Below, piece after piece: positions 8,273 through 16,096 of a stretch of DNA of 45,899 nucleotides. A program made the translations under genes and the position numbers. Numbering within the stretch: the stretch's first letter is position 1; each line of letters opens with the position of its first letter. Under the pieces are notes generated by a model. It saw only the letters and a list, made by a program, of their open reading frames with translations. It had not been told where the DNA came from and ran no database searches. The stretch is from DALYDD01 sp031973395 (GTDB lineage Bacteria; Patescibacteriota; Minisyncoccia; Phycocordibacterales; CAIZLB01). The DNA is taken from positions 1 through 45,899 of the forward strand of contig DALYDD010000008.1 in NCBI GenBank assembly GCA_031973395.1. Reading direction: 5' to 3'.

Positions 8273-8339
8273 TTTACCGTCATTTAGCTATGTTGGCTTA
8301 TGACAATGATCTTTCACTTCACATCAACCCAGACACCCC

Positions 8340-8714
8340 ATGTTGAACTCAATTCTTGAACTCAATCTCTCGCGCCCAGAGCACCTGGTATTATTGCCGG
8401 GTCTCATCCGTCTCATCCTGACTCTCGACCCTGCCGCGATCGTCTATACCATTGAACTTATTCCCTCCGAGAGGGAGGCGGAACCACCTGTCCCGGAACT
8501 GCGAATCTGGGGCGTCGGCCGAGATACAACCACCCACACTGACCCTTACTTCTCAGGTCCCGCCCGTCACGACAGACACCATCCACTGCTGGCATGCATT
8601 GCAGGCCTGCCTACCGCAGGACTCAAAACAGCCTGCGAGCCACTCCTGCGGGGCAGAACGCAAAGGGACGCCGGAGCAAACACTGTCATCTGGCGGGCAC
8701 CCGCCAAAGCCTGA
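8340..8714 (+). CDS. GC-rich orphan protein of unknown function
   Basis: A 124-residue frame with no recognisable family. It has a hydrophobic N-terminal half (EHLVLLPGLIRLILTLDPAA) and a basic, proline-rich C-terminal half. The DNA is visibly richer in G+C than its neighbours. Support for a real gene comes from its surroundings: a consensus promoter at 8245-8272, a CA-rich leader, and a perfect GC-rich terminator 26 bases after the stop. Alternative frames overlap the same stretch (one at 8452-8784 runs into the terminator), so the frame is less certain than the transcript. No signal peptide is seen. Confidence 0.5.
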   Translation: MLNSILELNLSRPEHLVLLPGLIRLILTLDPAAIVYTIELIPSEREAEPPVPELRIWGVGRDTTTHTDPYFSGPARHDRHHPLLACIAGLPTAGLKTACEPLLRGRTQRDAGANTVIWRAPAKA

Positions 8715-8739
8715 CAGCCACCTTCCTATTATGGGACCG

Positions 8740-8780
8740 GGCGCCGCACCCTCACGGGATCGCGGCGCCTCTTCATTTTT
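8740..8780 (+). terminator. Strong terminator of the 8340 transcript
   Basis: GGCGCCGC (8740-8747) and GCGGCGCC (8762-8769) form a perfect eight-base stem, followed by TCTTCATTTTT to 8780. The end touches the stop of the convergent holB-like gene. Confidence 0.85.
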
Positions 8781-9420
8781 ATAACCTCACCGCCAAATAT
8801 TCTAGTAGCATTTTTACAGAATTTCCCGGTGCGTGCATATAATTTTGAGTTCGAGCCAAAACATCCAATGTGTCGCGAATCTTTTCCTGATTTTCGAGAT
8901 GATCTGCAGAAGTATTCTCAGAGCCTATATCGCCGAGTAATTGACCATGTATCTCTTTTTCAATTTTATTTACAAAATCCCAAACCTCTGAGACCGCCAG
9001 AGTTTCTTTATCCATTGCGCTATGAATATTTTTGACAATCTCTAATCGTTTTGTTGTCGAAGCTTTGAGGAAATCTCCTACAGAAAGAAGCTCTGCATTA
9101 TCGGCATCATTTTCACTTTCGTCTTTCGTCACCTCTTTTCTATTGACCACACCTTCTGGCAGATCAAACATCACGAAACGNNNNNNNNNNNNNNNNNNNN
9201 NNNNNNNNNNNNNNNNNNNNNNNNNNNNNNNNNNTGGATTTCGAAGTAATGCGTCGCGCACTTCATGAGCCTCATCTACACCGAGTTTTTCTTCTATATA
9301 TGAAAAAGTTCGAAGATCTGGATGGGATAGTTCGAGCGAGAGATCTTGTGCGATAAGACCGAGTAATGCATCAAAAGCGGCCTTATCCCCTTCTATCAAT
9401 TGTGCATGATGATTAAGCAT
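8779..9420 (-). CDS. holB: DNA polymerase III delta-prime-like subunit, interrupted by an assembly gap
   Basis: The N-terminal part has the layout of the clamp-loader delta-prime subunit: NHHAQLIEGDK at the start, then FSYIEEKLGVDEAHEVRDAL, which matches the 'I-D-x-A-R-x-L' region before the ATPase core. After 54 unknown bases the frame resumes at RFVMFDLPEGV, which fits the point just after the sensor loop ('lpTi.SRf..f.lp') in this family, then continues with an all-helical C-terminal domain. The gap therefore hides most of the AAA+ core and is probably undersized. Start ATG 9418-9420 is chosen because homology begins there. The identification is an inference from pattern memory; an alternative is a delta or gamma-like clamp-loader subunit. 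Confidence 0.6.
   Translation of the reverse strand: MLNHHAQLIEGDKAAFDALLGLIAQDLSLELSHPDLRTFSYIEEKLGVDEAHEVRDALLRNPXXXXXXXXXXXXXXXXXXRFVMFDLPEGVVNRKEVTKDESENDADNAELLSVGDFLKASTTKRLEIVKNIHSAMDKETLAVSEVWDFVNKIEKEIHGQLLGDIGSENTSADHLENQEKIRDTLDVLARTQNYMHAPGNSVKMLLEYLAVRL
9181..9234. other. Assembly gap (54 N) inside the holB-like gene
   Basis: Fifty-four unknown bases. They equal 18 codons and keep the frame open, but the missing protein part should be much longer than 18 residues if the gene is delta-prime, so the length is unlikely to be real. Confidence 0.95.
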
Positions 9421-9463
9421 TGATCTTATAGTTAGAGACGCTGCGACCGTACCTTTATTACAA

Positions 9464-9859
9464 TTATTTTTTAAGCTTTTTAACTTTTTGCGCACTCGAC
9501 TTGGTACGATGGGCATATTTCAAAGCAAGATACGCATCGCGATCACCGCCTGCAACTGCTTTTACAGGATACTTCGTTTCAACCTCTTTCAATTTTTTCA
9601 ATACAACTTTTTCTATATCGAAATCACAGGCGATAGCCATACCGGTGAGATAGATAAAAATATCAGCAATCTCACCGTGCAAGTCTGACAACCTGTCTTT
9701 GTTCTTTTTTAAATCTTCAGCAGATAAATCTGCCCATTGAAAAATCTCGAGCAATTCTGCAGATTCGATAGAAATTGACTTAGCGATATTTGCTGGAGGA
9801 TTATTGTGCCAGCCCCGCTTTTTTAAATATTTTTCGATTGTATTTTGAAGTTTGAGCAT
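9464..9859 (-). CDS. MazG-like nucleotide pyrophosphohydrolase
   Basis: About 131 residues from the ATG at 9857-9859. It shows the all-alpha NTP pyrophosphatase metal-binding pattern: ESAELLEIFQW (the E-x-x-E helix) and HGEIADIFIYLTGMA (the E-x-x-D helix). This is typical of the compact dCTP/dNTP pyrophosphatases that hydrolyse non-canonical or excess nucleotides and clean the nucleotide pool. The C-terminus is unusually lysine-rich (KVKKLKK) and could bind nucleic acid. It ends 43 bases before the holB-like start, so the two may be co-transcribed. Confidence 0.82.
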   Translation of the reverse strand: MLKLQNTIEKYLKKRGWHNNPPANIAKSISIESAELLEIFQWADLSAEDLKKNKDRLSDLHGEIADIFIYLTGMAIACDFDIEKVVLKKLKEVETKYPVKAVAGGDRDAYLALKYAHRTKSSAQKVKKLKK

Positions 9860-9932
9860 ATGAATATTATAAGATTGAAAATGTCTCAAAAACGACTACG
9901 ACGCAAACTTGAGGACCTGTCAAATCCCGCAA

Positions 9933-10946
9933 TTACTTCTTAGAAATAATCGTCTTCTTATATGTATCCAAATGATTCAAGGCCTCGCCAGTTCCCTTTA
10001 CTACACAATACAGTGCATCTTTAGCGAGGATTGCCTTTACTCCGGTGCGGCGATAGACCAACTCCGTCAAATTACGAAGCTGTGATGATCCGCCGGTCAT
10101 GGTAATGCCATTATCAATAATGTCCGATGCGAGTTCTGGTGGAGTTTCTTGCAAAACATCTTTGATCGCTTTAATCATTTCGCGAAGCTCTTTTGCAATA
10201 GCTTTGACAATTTCATTTGATTTGATTTCAACAGAGCGTGGCAATCCGGTTAGGAAATCTCGGCCCTTGATAGTCATCACCAATTCTTCTTCGAGCGGGA
10301 CAGCCGAGCCAACTTGAATTTTGATATCTTCTGCAGTTCGATCTCCAATCGCGAGGTTATACGTCTTCTTTATATAATCAGTAATCGCGGCATCAATACG
10401 ATTGCCTGCACATTTCACCGAAGTACATGCAACTATTCCACCAAGGGAAATCACCGCAACATCTGTTGTACCACCACCGATGTCTACGATCATGTGACCC
10501 ACTGCTTCTTGAATTGAAATACCAGCGCCAATAGCTGCAAGGATTGGTTCCTTCACGACATATGCTTGCTTTGCACCAGCTTTGATTGCTGCCTCGATCA
10601 CCGCACGCCGTTCTGTTGAAGTAACACCAGCAGGAACCGAAATCATTACTTCCGGTTTCCAAATGTTCCACTTGCCCATTGCTTTGTTTATAAAATATCT
10701 AAGCATTGCTTCTGTCACACGATAATCGGCGATCACACCATCACGCATGGGACGATACGCGATAATATTGTCCGGCGTTTTTCCAATCATATCTTTTGCT
10801 TCGAGCCCAACCGCAAGGATTCGATTATCTTGTTCAGAAACCGCTACAACTGACGGCTCATTTAAAATAATGCCTTTTCCTGGTGCAAAAACGAGGGTAT
10901 TTGCGGTACCTAAATCAATCCCTAGTTTTTTGGAGAAAAATCCCAT
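9933..10946 (-). CDS. mreB: Second MreB-type actin (MreB paralogue)
   Basis: A 337-residue actin with all the family motifs: LGIDLGTANTLVFAPG, VKEPILAAIG and DIGGGTTDVAVISLGG, plus the C-terminal adenosine motif MTGGSSQLRNL. It differs from the copy at 3370-4437 throughout, so it is an old paralogue and not a recent duplication. It lacks the basic N-terminal extension, has K in place of the first E of EEPMSAAIG, and has SS in the GGG-A motif of the adenosine loop. It is followed by MazG-like and holB-like genes and not by mreC, so it may have a different job, such as a second filament type. Confidence 0.93.
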   Translation of the reverse strand: MGFFSKKLGIDLGTANTLVFAPGKGIILNEPSVVAVSEQDNRILAVGLEAKDMIGKTPDNIIAYRPMRDGVIADYRVTEAMLRYFINKAMGKWNIWKPEVMISVPAGVTSTERRAVIEAAIKAGAKQAYVVKEPILAAIGAGISIQEAVGHMIVDIGGGTTDVAVISLGGIVACTSVKCAGNRIDAAITDYIKKTYNLAIGDRTAEDIKIQVGSAVPLEEELVMTIKGRDFLTGLPRSVEIKSNEIVKAIAKELREMIKAIKDVLQETPPELASDIIDNGITMTGGSSQLRNLTELVYRRTGVKAILAKDALYCVVKGTGEALNHLDTYKKTIISKK

Positions 10947-11087
10947 GCGGCTATCTTACTCAGTTTTTGGGTTTGGGGCAATATTGACTTTATGTCATTT
11001 ATGTAAAAAGAGCTCATCCAGCGAAGTTACACTGACGCCACTCTCGTATAAGTTGATGGCCCTCGATATTTCTGGCACTATTAGAGC

Positions 11088-12992
11088 GTGTATTTCATAG
11101 ATGTATGCCCGATCGTGAAGGGAAATTGGACGCGTCGCCTTCAATATTGGTCCCCTACCCAAATACCAGTTGGATCAATTATCAACGCACCACTCAAAGG
11201 CAAAACTATTTCTGCTTTTGTTTTTGACTGTACACCAATAAAAGAAGCCAAGAGCACTATTAAAGAAGCTGATTTCAAAACTAGAAAAATTGAAAACGCC
11301 GAACCTCAAAATATCGTGCCGAGCGAATTCATCCGGGCCGTCCTCAAGACTTCGACTTTTTTCGTACAAAATCCTGGGGCGATGTTAAAGGGCACAATTC
11401 CAGCTTGCGCTTTTCTATACAACAGTAATCTAAGTGGGAAAGAAAGCAGACTATTAGAAAACAAAAATGATAAGCCAAATGACGTCGTCGCTATTTCTAC
11501 AAATACCGAAGACCGTCATAGTTCGTACAAGAGCATGATTCGCGAAGAGTTAGCACGAAAGAAATCAGTCTTGCTCATCACCCCAACAGTTCGTACAGCG
11601 GAAATTTTATTCGAATCAATAAAAAAAGGTATTGAACATGTGACTATTTTGATGCATGGTAGCCTTTCTAAAAAGAAGATGGATGAGGTGTGGGGGCAGG
11701 CCATCGAAAGCGAACGGAGCATTGTCGTTATTGCCACACCCCAATTTATGTCTATTCCACGAACAGATATCGGAACAATCATTTTAGAAGGCGAGTCGTC
11801 ACGCGCATACAAAACGTTTAATCCTCCGTTTTTTGATTGGAGACATATCGCTGAAATCTACGCTCGTGAATTAGGAATTAAATTGGTGCTCGGTGATCAA
11901 ATGCTTCGCTTGGAGACTATCGAGCGTGTGCAAAATCAAGAAATATATGAGGTCTTCCCTCTTTCCTATCGTATCCAAAAAGAAGCCGAGATTATTATCG
12001 TCGACATGGTTGAGAGTAAAAGGAAAGCGGGAGAGTTTCGAATATTGAGTGAAGAGCTCGATTCAATGATTGAATATGCCCAAAAGAAAAAACAAAATAT
12101 GTTTATCTTTGCATCACGTCGAGGACTTTCTCCTCAAACTATTTGTGCTGATTGTCACCAGACAGTTATTTGCAATAATTGCAGCTCCCCTGTTGTTCTC
12201 CATAAATCGAGCAAAGGTGAGAGATATTTTCTGTGTCATCATTGCGGAAAAGATCGCACCGCACTCGAAGCTTGTACCAAATGCAATAGCTGGAATCTCA
12301 CAACGCTTGGTATTGGTTCTGACACCGTCTATGCAGAAATTAAAAGAAAATATCCCAAGACTCCGATTTTTCGCATAGACAAAGATGCCGCAAAAACAGA
12401 AAAAGAGGCGAAGAAAATTGCCGCTGATTTTCATAAAGAAGAAGGTGCTATTTTGATCGGCACAGAAACCGCACTCTCTTATATAGATAAAGTCAAACTG
12501 GTGAGTGTTGCTTCAATGGATAGTCTTTTTTCCATTCCAGATTTTCGTATCAATGAACGCATCGCTCATATTTGCCTCAGATTATTTGAGATCGCAGAAT
12601 CTTATGTTTTGATCCAAACACGAAATGCCGAAACTTCTATCATTAAGGCGATTGCGTCGAAGACTCTAGCGGATTTTGTAAAAGAAGAGCTCTCTATCAG
12701 AAAGGCTCTCAATTACCCACCCTTCTCTATCATGGGAAAAATTTCCCTTTCAGGCCCAAATGACCATACCAGCAAACAAGCAAAGAAAATTGAGACAATG
12801 ATCAAAGAATGTGAGCCTACCATTTTCCCCGCCATGGTACCTAGTTCAAAAGGCCCGATAATAAATATCCTCTTTACTTTACCTCAAGAAATTTGGCAAA
12901 AAGAAAGCCGGATCAATTCAGAAATCTTCCAAAAGCTGGAGCTGATTTCATTGGCAACGCCAATTCAAATTAATCCGGAATCTTTTATTTAA
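11088..12992 (+). CDS. priA: PriA-like primosomal protein N' with a degenerate helicase motor
   Basis: 634 residues starting at GTG 11088, where PriA 3'-DNA-binding-domain homology begins (YFIDVCPIVKGNWTRRLQYW). The zinc-binding region is intact, with eight cysteines in four pairs (CADC, CNNC, CHHC, CTKC) between about residues 350 and 405, followed by LGIGSDTVYAEI and the second helicase lobe (GTETALSYID). The expected Walker A loop (GxTGSGKT) is absent: the stretch reads VVAISTNTEDRHSSYKSM. The DEEH box is replaced by LEGESS. The protein could keep fork-DNA recognition and DnaB-loading contacts without ATP-driven unwinding. It is alone on the plus strand. Confidence 0.85.
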   Translation: MYFIDVCPIVKGNWTRRLQYWSPTQIPVGSIINAPLKGKTISAFVFDCTPIKEAKSTIKEADFKTRKIENAEPQNIVPSEFIRAVLKTSTFFVQNPGAMLKGTIPACAFLYNSNLSGKESRLLENKNDKPNDVVAISTNTEDRHSSYKSMIREELARKKSVLLITPTVRTAEILFESIKKGIEHVTILMHGSLSKKKMDEVWGQAIESERSIVVIATPQFMSIPRTDIGTIILEGESSRAYKTFNPPFFDWRHIAEIYARELGIKLVLGDQMLRLETIERVQNQEIYEVFPLSYRIQKEAEIIIVDMVESKRKAGEFRILSEELDSMIEYAQKKKQNMFIFASRRGLSPQTICADCHQTVICNNCSSPVVLHKSSKGERYFLCHHCGKDRTALEACTKCNSWNLTTLGIGSDTVYAEIKRKYPKTPIFRIDKDAAKTEKEAKKIAADFHKEEGAILIGTETALSYIDKVKLVSVASMDSLFSIPDFRINERIAHICLRLFEIAESYVLIQTRNAETSIIKAIASKTLADFVKEELSIRKALNYPPFSIMGKISLSGPNDHTSKQAKKIETMIKECEPTIFPAMVPSSKGPIINILFTLPQEIWQKESRINSEIFQKLELISLATPIQINPESFI

Positions 12993-13018
12993 TGTAAGAC
13001 CACATAAACCGACTCGAT

Positions 13019-13723
13019 CTATTTATCTTTGCTTGCTCGCTCAATTATCTCTACAACCTGATCGTAGTTATACGCACCAGGAATCGGGAAGACATTTCCT
13101 TTTGGCGAGATAACCAATGTATACGGAGTTCCTTTTGCGCCAGCAATTGCACCACTTGCAAGATCAGCCTCAACTTTTGCTGCTGTTTCTTTGGCATTGA
13201 AACATTTGAGGAAGGCCGATCGAGTAACACCACTCTCTTGCGCCAATGCAGGAAGAGTATTTAGATCGAGACCATCATTTGAAGGTGTCTTTGTAAAAAT
13301 AGTATCTGTCATCTTCCAGAAAGCCTCATTACCACCAACCTTTCCTACACATTCAGCGGCGATTGACTCTGTTCGAGCCTTTCTATGCAAAGAGTCAATT
13401 GGATATTGTCGATACGCCCAAACGATTTCATTTTGAGGACCAAGGTCAGCAAATACTTTCAGCATGGTCGCGTGAAAACTTTTACAGAATGGACATTCAA
13501 GATCTGAATATTCGATTACCTGCACAGGTGCTTCGAGATTTCCTCGGATATGATCCACAGGATTGATTGGGGAAACGGTTATGTCTGCAGAACCATAAGG
13601 TCTGCTATTGGCCTGCATGATGCCGGCAGCGATAATAAGGCCAAGTGCAATAACGATGCCGATAATTGATTTGACTCGCTTTGCAGTTGGTGTTGTGGGC
13701 TTCATTTGATCTTGTGTATTCAT
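13019..13723 (-). CDS. DsbA-like thiol-disulfide oxidoreductase, membrane-anchored
   Basis: A 234-residue protein with an N-terminal membrane anchor (about residues 19-35, IIGIVIALGLIIAAGIM) and an extracytoplasmic thioredoxin-fold domain. The active site is CPFC (Cys77-Cys80) in YSDLECPFCKSFH, and the cis-Pro loop is GAKGTPYTLVISPKG. This layout fits the DsbA/BdbD family that oxidises or isomerises disulfides in exported proteins. It could serve the Cys-containing surface proteins elsewhere in this window. A -10 box (CATAAT) seven bases before the ATG suggests a leaderless mRNA. Confidence 0.9.
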   Translation of the reverse strand: MNTQDQMKPTTPTAKRVKSIIGIVIALGLIIAAGIMQANSRPYGSADITVSPINPVDHIRGNLEAPVQVIEYSDLECPFCKSFHATMLKVFADLGPQNEIVWAYRQYPIDSLHRKARTESIAAECVGKVGGNEAFWKMTDTIFTKTPSNDGLDLNTLPALAQESGVTRSAFLKCFNAKETAAKVEADLASGAIAGAKGTPYTLVISPKGNVFPIPGAYNYDQVVEIIERASKDK

Positions 13724-13729
13724 ATCGAT

Positions 13730-13744
13730 TATTATGCCATAATA
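13730..13744. promoter_or_regulatory. Palindrome containing the divergent dsbA-like and def -10 boxes
   Basis: TATTATG-C-CATAATA is a perfect seven-base-arm palindrome centred at 13737. Its left arm is the -10 (CATAAT) of the dsbA-like gene on the minus strand, with TTGTAT 18 bases away as -35. The right arm gives CATAAT on the plus strand, 20 bases before the def start. The same core, TATTATGnCATAATA, occurs at 16102-16116. Confidence 0.45.
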
Positions 13745-13763
13745 TCAAAGATACATACAATAT

Positions 13764-14507
13764 ATGCCTAAGTCTCCCCTCAAAACAACAAGTAAGGCTA
13801 AAAATAAGGCTCCTGAAATCGTGCAATCTGGAGACCCTGTCCTACACACTCCCGCAAAGGAGGTTATTTTAAATGAGTTACAAAGCCCTGAGATCAAAAA
13901 AGTCTTGGTGGATATGAAGGCTGCGCTAGAGTCCCAGGACGACGGTGTTGGTCTCGCTGCACCACAAATCGGCATACCCCTCCGAATCTTTATGGTCGCA
14001 GGTTTCATTTTCGACCGTATTGACTACTTGGAAGAAATGAAAAACGCAATCGGCCCTCAACCACTCACAGCTTCTGGGACGGAAGCCGCACTTACAGAAG
14101 TTGACCAAACCGTGCAACTTAATAAAAAGAAAAAAAAGAACTCACATCAATTTTTTATCAATCCTAAAATTACTAAAGCCTCAAAAGAAAAAAAATGGAT
14201 GGATGGCGAAGGCTGCCTGTCTGTTCGATGGCTGTATGGAAAAGTCTATCGATCTACTCGCGTCACTTTGGAATATTATAATGAAAAAGGAGAAAAGCTT
14301 GTCCGTGGCGCAAGTGGCATCTTGGCCCATATCTTTCAGCATGAAGTCGATCACTTAGACGGCATCCTCTTTACAGACAAAGCAAAAGATTTACAAGAAT
14401 TCGACCCTGACGAAATTCGCAAAGAAGCAAAGTTGGCAAAGCAGCGCCGCAATGGCAATACTGGAGTCGAAGTCGATGATGATGCAGAATTTGAAACAAA
14501 TGAATAA
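13764..14507 (+). CDS. def: Peptide deformylase with a large internal insertion
   Basis: Metalloenzyme removing the formyl group from new proteins. All three motifs are present: GVGLAAPQ (61-68), EGCLS (149-153) and QHEVDHLDG (192-200), where Cys151, His193 and His197 bind the metal and Glu194 is catalytic. At 247 residues it is much longer than the usual 150-190. Roughly 50 extra residues lie between motifs I and II (about 77-128), ending in a lysine run (KKKKKN), and the C-terminus is an acidic tail (EVDDDAEFETNE). The gene overlaps fmt by eight bases, so the two enzymes that remove and add the formyl group are made together. Confidence 0.95.
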   Translation: MPKSPLKTTSKAKNKAPEIVQSGDPVLHTPAKEVILNELQSPEIKKVLVDMKAALESQDDGVGLAAPQIGIPLRIFMVAGFIFDRIDYLEEMKNAIGPQPLTASGTEAALTEVDQTVQLNKKKKKNSHQFFINPKITKASKEKKWMDGEGCLSVRWLYGKVYRSTRVTLEYYNEKGEKLVRGASGILAHIFQHEVDHLDGILFTDKAKDLQEFDPDEIRKEAKLAKQRRNGNTGVEVDDDAEFETNE

Positions 14508-15405
14508 TCCCACCCACCCTGCTTTTATTTTTTTTGGTACTTCATCTGTGTCTATTATTACTTTGGAAGTCCTGGCAAGACACGGCCTGATCCCTGCTGC
14601 AATCATCACATCACCCGATGCACCGAAGGGTCGCAAACTTGTACTCACCCCACCTTTAACAAAAGTATATGGAGAAGAGCACAATATTCCCGTTCTGCAA
14701 TTTGCAAAGCTAGACGAAAGTGCAATTGAACAATTAAAAAAATTGACCGCAGATTCTGGTGCAACCTTTTTCCTTGTCGCTTCTTATGGACTGATAATTC
14801 CACAAGCCGTCCTTGATATTCCGAGTTTTGGCGCAATCAATATTCATCCATCCCTTTTACCCGAATATCGCGGTGCTACACCTATGCCGCAAGCAATTCT
14901 CGACGACAATGCACATACCGGCATCACTCTCATGCTCATGGATGAAAAGATGGATCATGGCCCGATTCTTATTCAAGAAAAAAGAAAAGACCCTGCGAAT
15001 TGGCCGAAATCCCTAACAGAATTAGAATATGAATTAATAACTCAAGCCGGTGAAGCTTTGGTAAAAAATCTCCCTGATATCCTGAGCGGAAAAATTGTTC
15101 CACAAGAGCAAAATCATGAACTTGCAACTTTTACTAAAAAAATTAATAAGGTCGATGGACAAATCGACATCGGTAAACTAGGCGGCGAAGAAGGACGAAA
15201 ACAGTTCCTCAAAACGCAGGCATTTGAACCTTGGCCAGGAACTTATTTTTTCATCAAAAAACAAGACAAAGAAATCCGCATCAAAATTACAGAAGCAAGA
15301 TGGGATGCTGAAAAAAATCAGATGGAAATTGTAAAAGTGATTCCTGAGGGACAGAAAGAAGTTGCTTATGCGGAGTTTCTAAAGCGCGTGGAGAATTTTT
15401 ACTAA
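14500..15405 (+). CDS. fmt: Methionyl-tRNA formyltransferase
   Basis: A 301-residue enzyme that formylates initiator Met-tRNA using 10-formyltetrahydrofolate. Seen: FIFFGTSSVSIITLEVL at the start, the catalytic region INIHPSLLPEYRGATPMP (Asn and His of the triad), the second-site Asp in DEKMDHGPIL, and a C-terminal OB-type domain (QAFEPWPGTYFFIKKQDKE). The ATG at 14500 is chosen because it overlaps the def stop and Fmt homology starts right after it; the longer frame start at 14452 would put 16 foreign residues in front. Confidence 0.95.
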   Translation: MNNPTHPAFIFFGTSSVSIITLEVLARHGLIPAAIITSPDAPKGRKLVLTPPLTKVYGEEHNIPVLQFAKLDESAIEQLKKLTADSGATFFLVASYGLIIPQAVLDIPSFGAINIHPSLLPEYRGATPMPQAILDDNAHTGITLMLMDEKMDHGPILIQEKRKDPANWPKSLTELEYELITQAGEALVKNLPDILSGKIVPQEQNHELATFTKKINKVDGQIDIGKLGGEEGRKQFLKTQAFEPWPGTYFFIKKQDKEIRIKITEARWDAEKNQMEIVKVIPEGQKEVAYAEFLKRVENFY

Positions 15406-15415
15406 TTTTATAATT

Positions 15416-15469
15416 AAATAAAAAAACAAAAGCCCGTCCCATAACAGAACGGACTTCTGTTGGGACGGG
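15416..15469 (-). terminator. Terminator of the 15499-15975 gene
   Basis: On the minus strand CCCGTCCC (15469-15462) pairs with GGGACGGG (15440-15433), with additional inner pairing, followed by CTTTTGTTTTTTT. The T-run is on the minus-strand exit side, so it mainly serves the minus gene, although fmt also ends here. Confidence 0.8.
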
Positions 15470-15498
15470 TTAAATTACGAGGGTTATTTAAACATCGA

Positions 15499-15975
15499 CT
15501 ACCCCCCCTCAGGAAGCGGCCGACTGGCATGGGCGCGGAAGCCTCTTTGCCAACACTCTTGCAGGATCATGTCCCGCACTACGCAAACAACGACTGCAAC
15601 GACCATGCGCTGCATGATTTGGCGGCCTCCGCCACCAATCGTCATCATGTCTGCATCGAACACATCCCGATAACCTGTCATGCAGATAAACGCAGGAGTC
15701 GTAGGGCTCCGCGATTCACGGTCTTTGCCCACAGGGTGAGCATAGCCCATTATTTCGCCAAGTTTCGAGTCGCTCAGATCCAAGATCCTCGCATAAATGA
15801 GCTGATTGAGCTCATTGAACATATCTCTCGGGCGAAAAAGAGTTTTTGCTGATTCATAATTCGGGAGCAGTGCCACCCTTGGTCCATACCTGTCGATGAC
15901 CGACTGAGTGACACAGCTGCGCACAAAGTTCTGAATATATGTCCAATCTTTTTTATCTGTAGTACTAGCACTCAT
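15499..15975 (-). CDS. Orphan protein of unknown function under dense regulation
   Basis: A 158-residue protein not assignable to a family. The N-terminal part looks soluble and helical (DWTYIQNFVRSCVTQ), the middle has NELNQLIYARILDLS, and the C-terminal third is hydrophobic (RMVVAVVVCVVRDMIL) and could be a buried helix or a membrane segment. The start is decided by AAGGAGGT four bases or so before the ATG. Its leader can fold to hide that site, its promoter is covered by a 25-base palindrome, and a strong terminator follows. This is far more control than any neighbour shows. It sits alone between fmt and the hibernation factor gene. Confidence 0.7.
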   Translation of the reverse strand: MSASTTDKKDWTYIQNFVRSCVTQSVIDRYGPRVALLPNYESAKTLFRPRDMFNELNQLIYARILDLSDSKLGEIMGYAHPVGKDRESRSPTTPAFICMTGYRDVFDADMMTIGGGGRQIMQRMVVAVVVCVVRDMILQECWQRGFRAHASRPLPEGG

Positions 15976-15979
15976 GTTT

Positions 15980-15995
15980 ACCTCCTTGAGGAAGT
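15980..15995 (-). promoter_or_regulatory. Hairpin hiding the ribosome binding site of the 15975 gene
   Basis: In the mRNA ACTTCC pairs with GGAGGT across a TCAA loop, with one G-U pair, so the Shine-Dalgarno sequence itself forms one arm. This would lower translation unless it is opened. Confidence 0.5.
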
Positions 15996-16013
15996 TCCTA
16001 TCACCACAATGGA

Positions 16014-16042
16014 TTGCTCGATCGAATCATTCGACCATGCAA
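16014..16042 (-). promoter_or_regulatory. Long leader hairpin upstream of the 15975 gene
   Basis: In the mRNA TTGC, a 2x2 internal loop, then GGTCGA pair with TCGATC and GCAA, forming an extended stem in the ~120-base leader between the promoter and the hidden ribosome binding site. It may be a regulated leader or protein-binding element; no known riboswitch class was recognised. Confidence 0.4.
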
Positions 16043-16096
16043 TGGGACCCGAGTAAGGTTAACCCTGACAGCATAGTAAGCTCATCGCGAACTAAC

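Noticed and set aside
8452..8842. Alternative overlapping frames in the 8340 locus.
   Set aside because: They run through or past the terminator at 8740-8780, while the 8340-8714 frame ends before it and follows the promoter.
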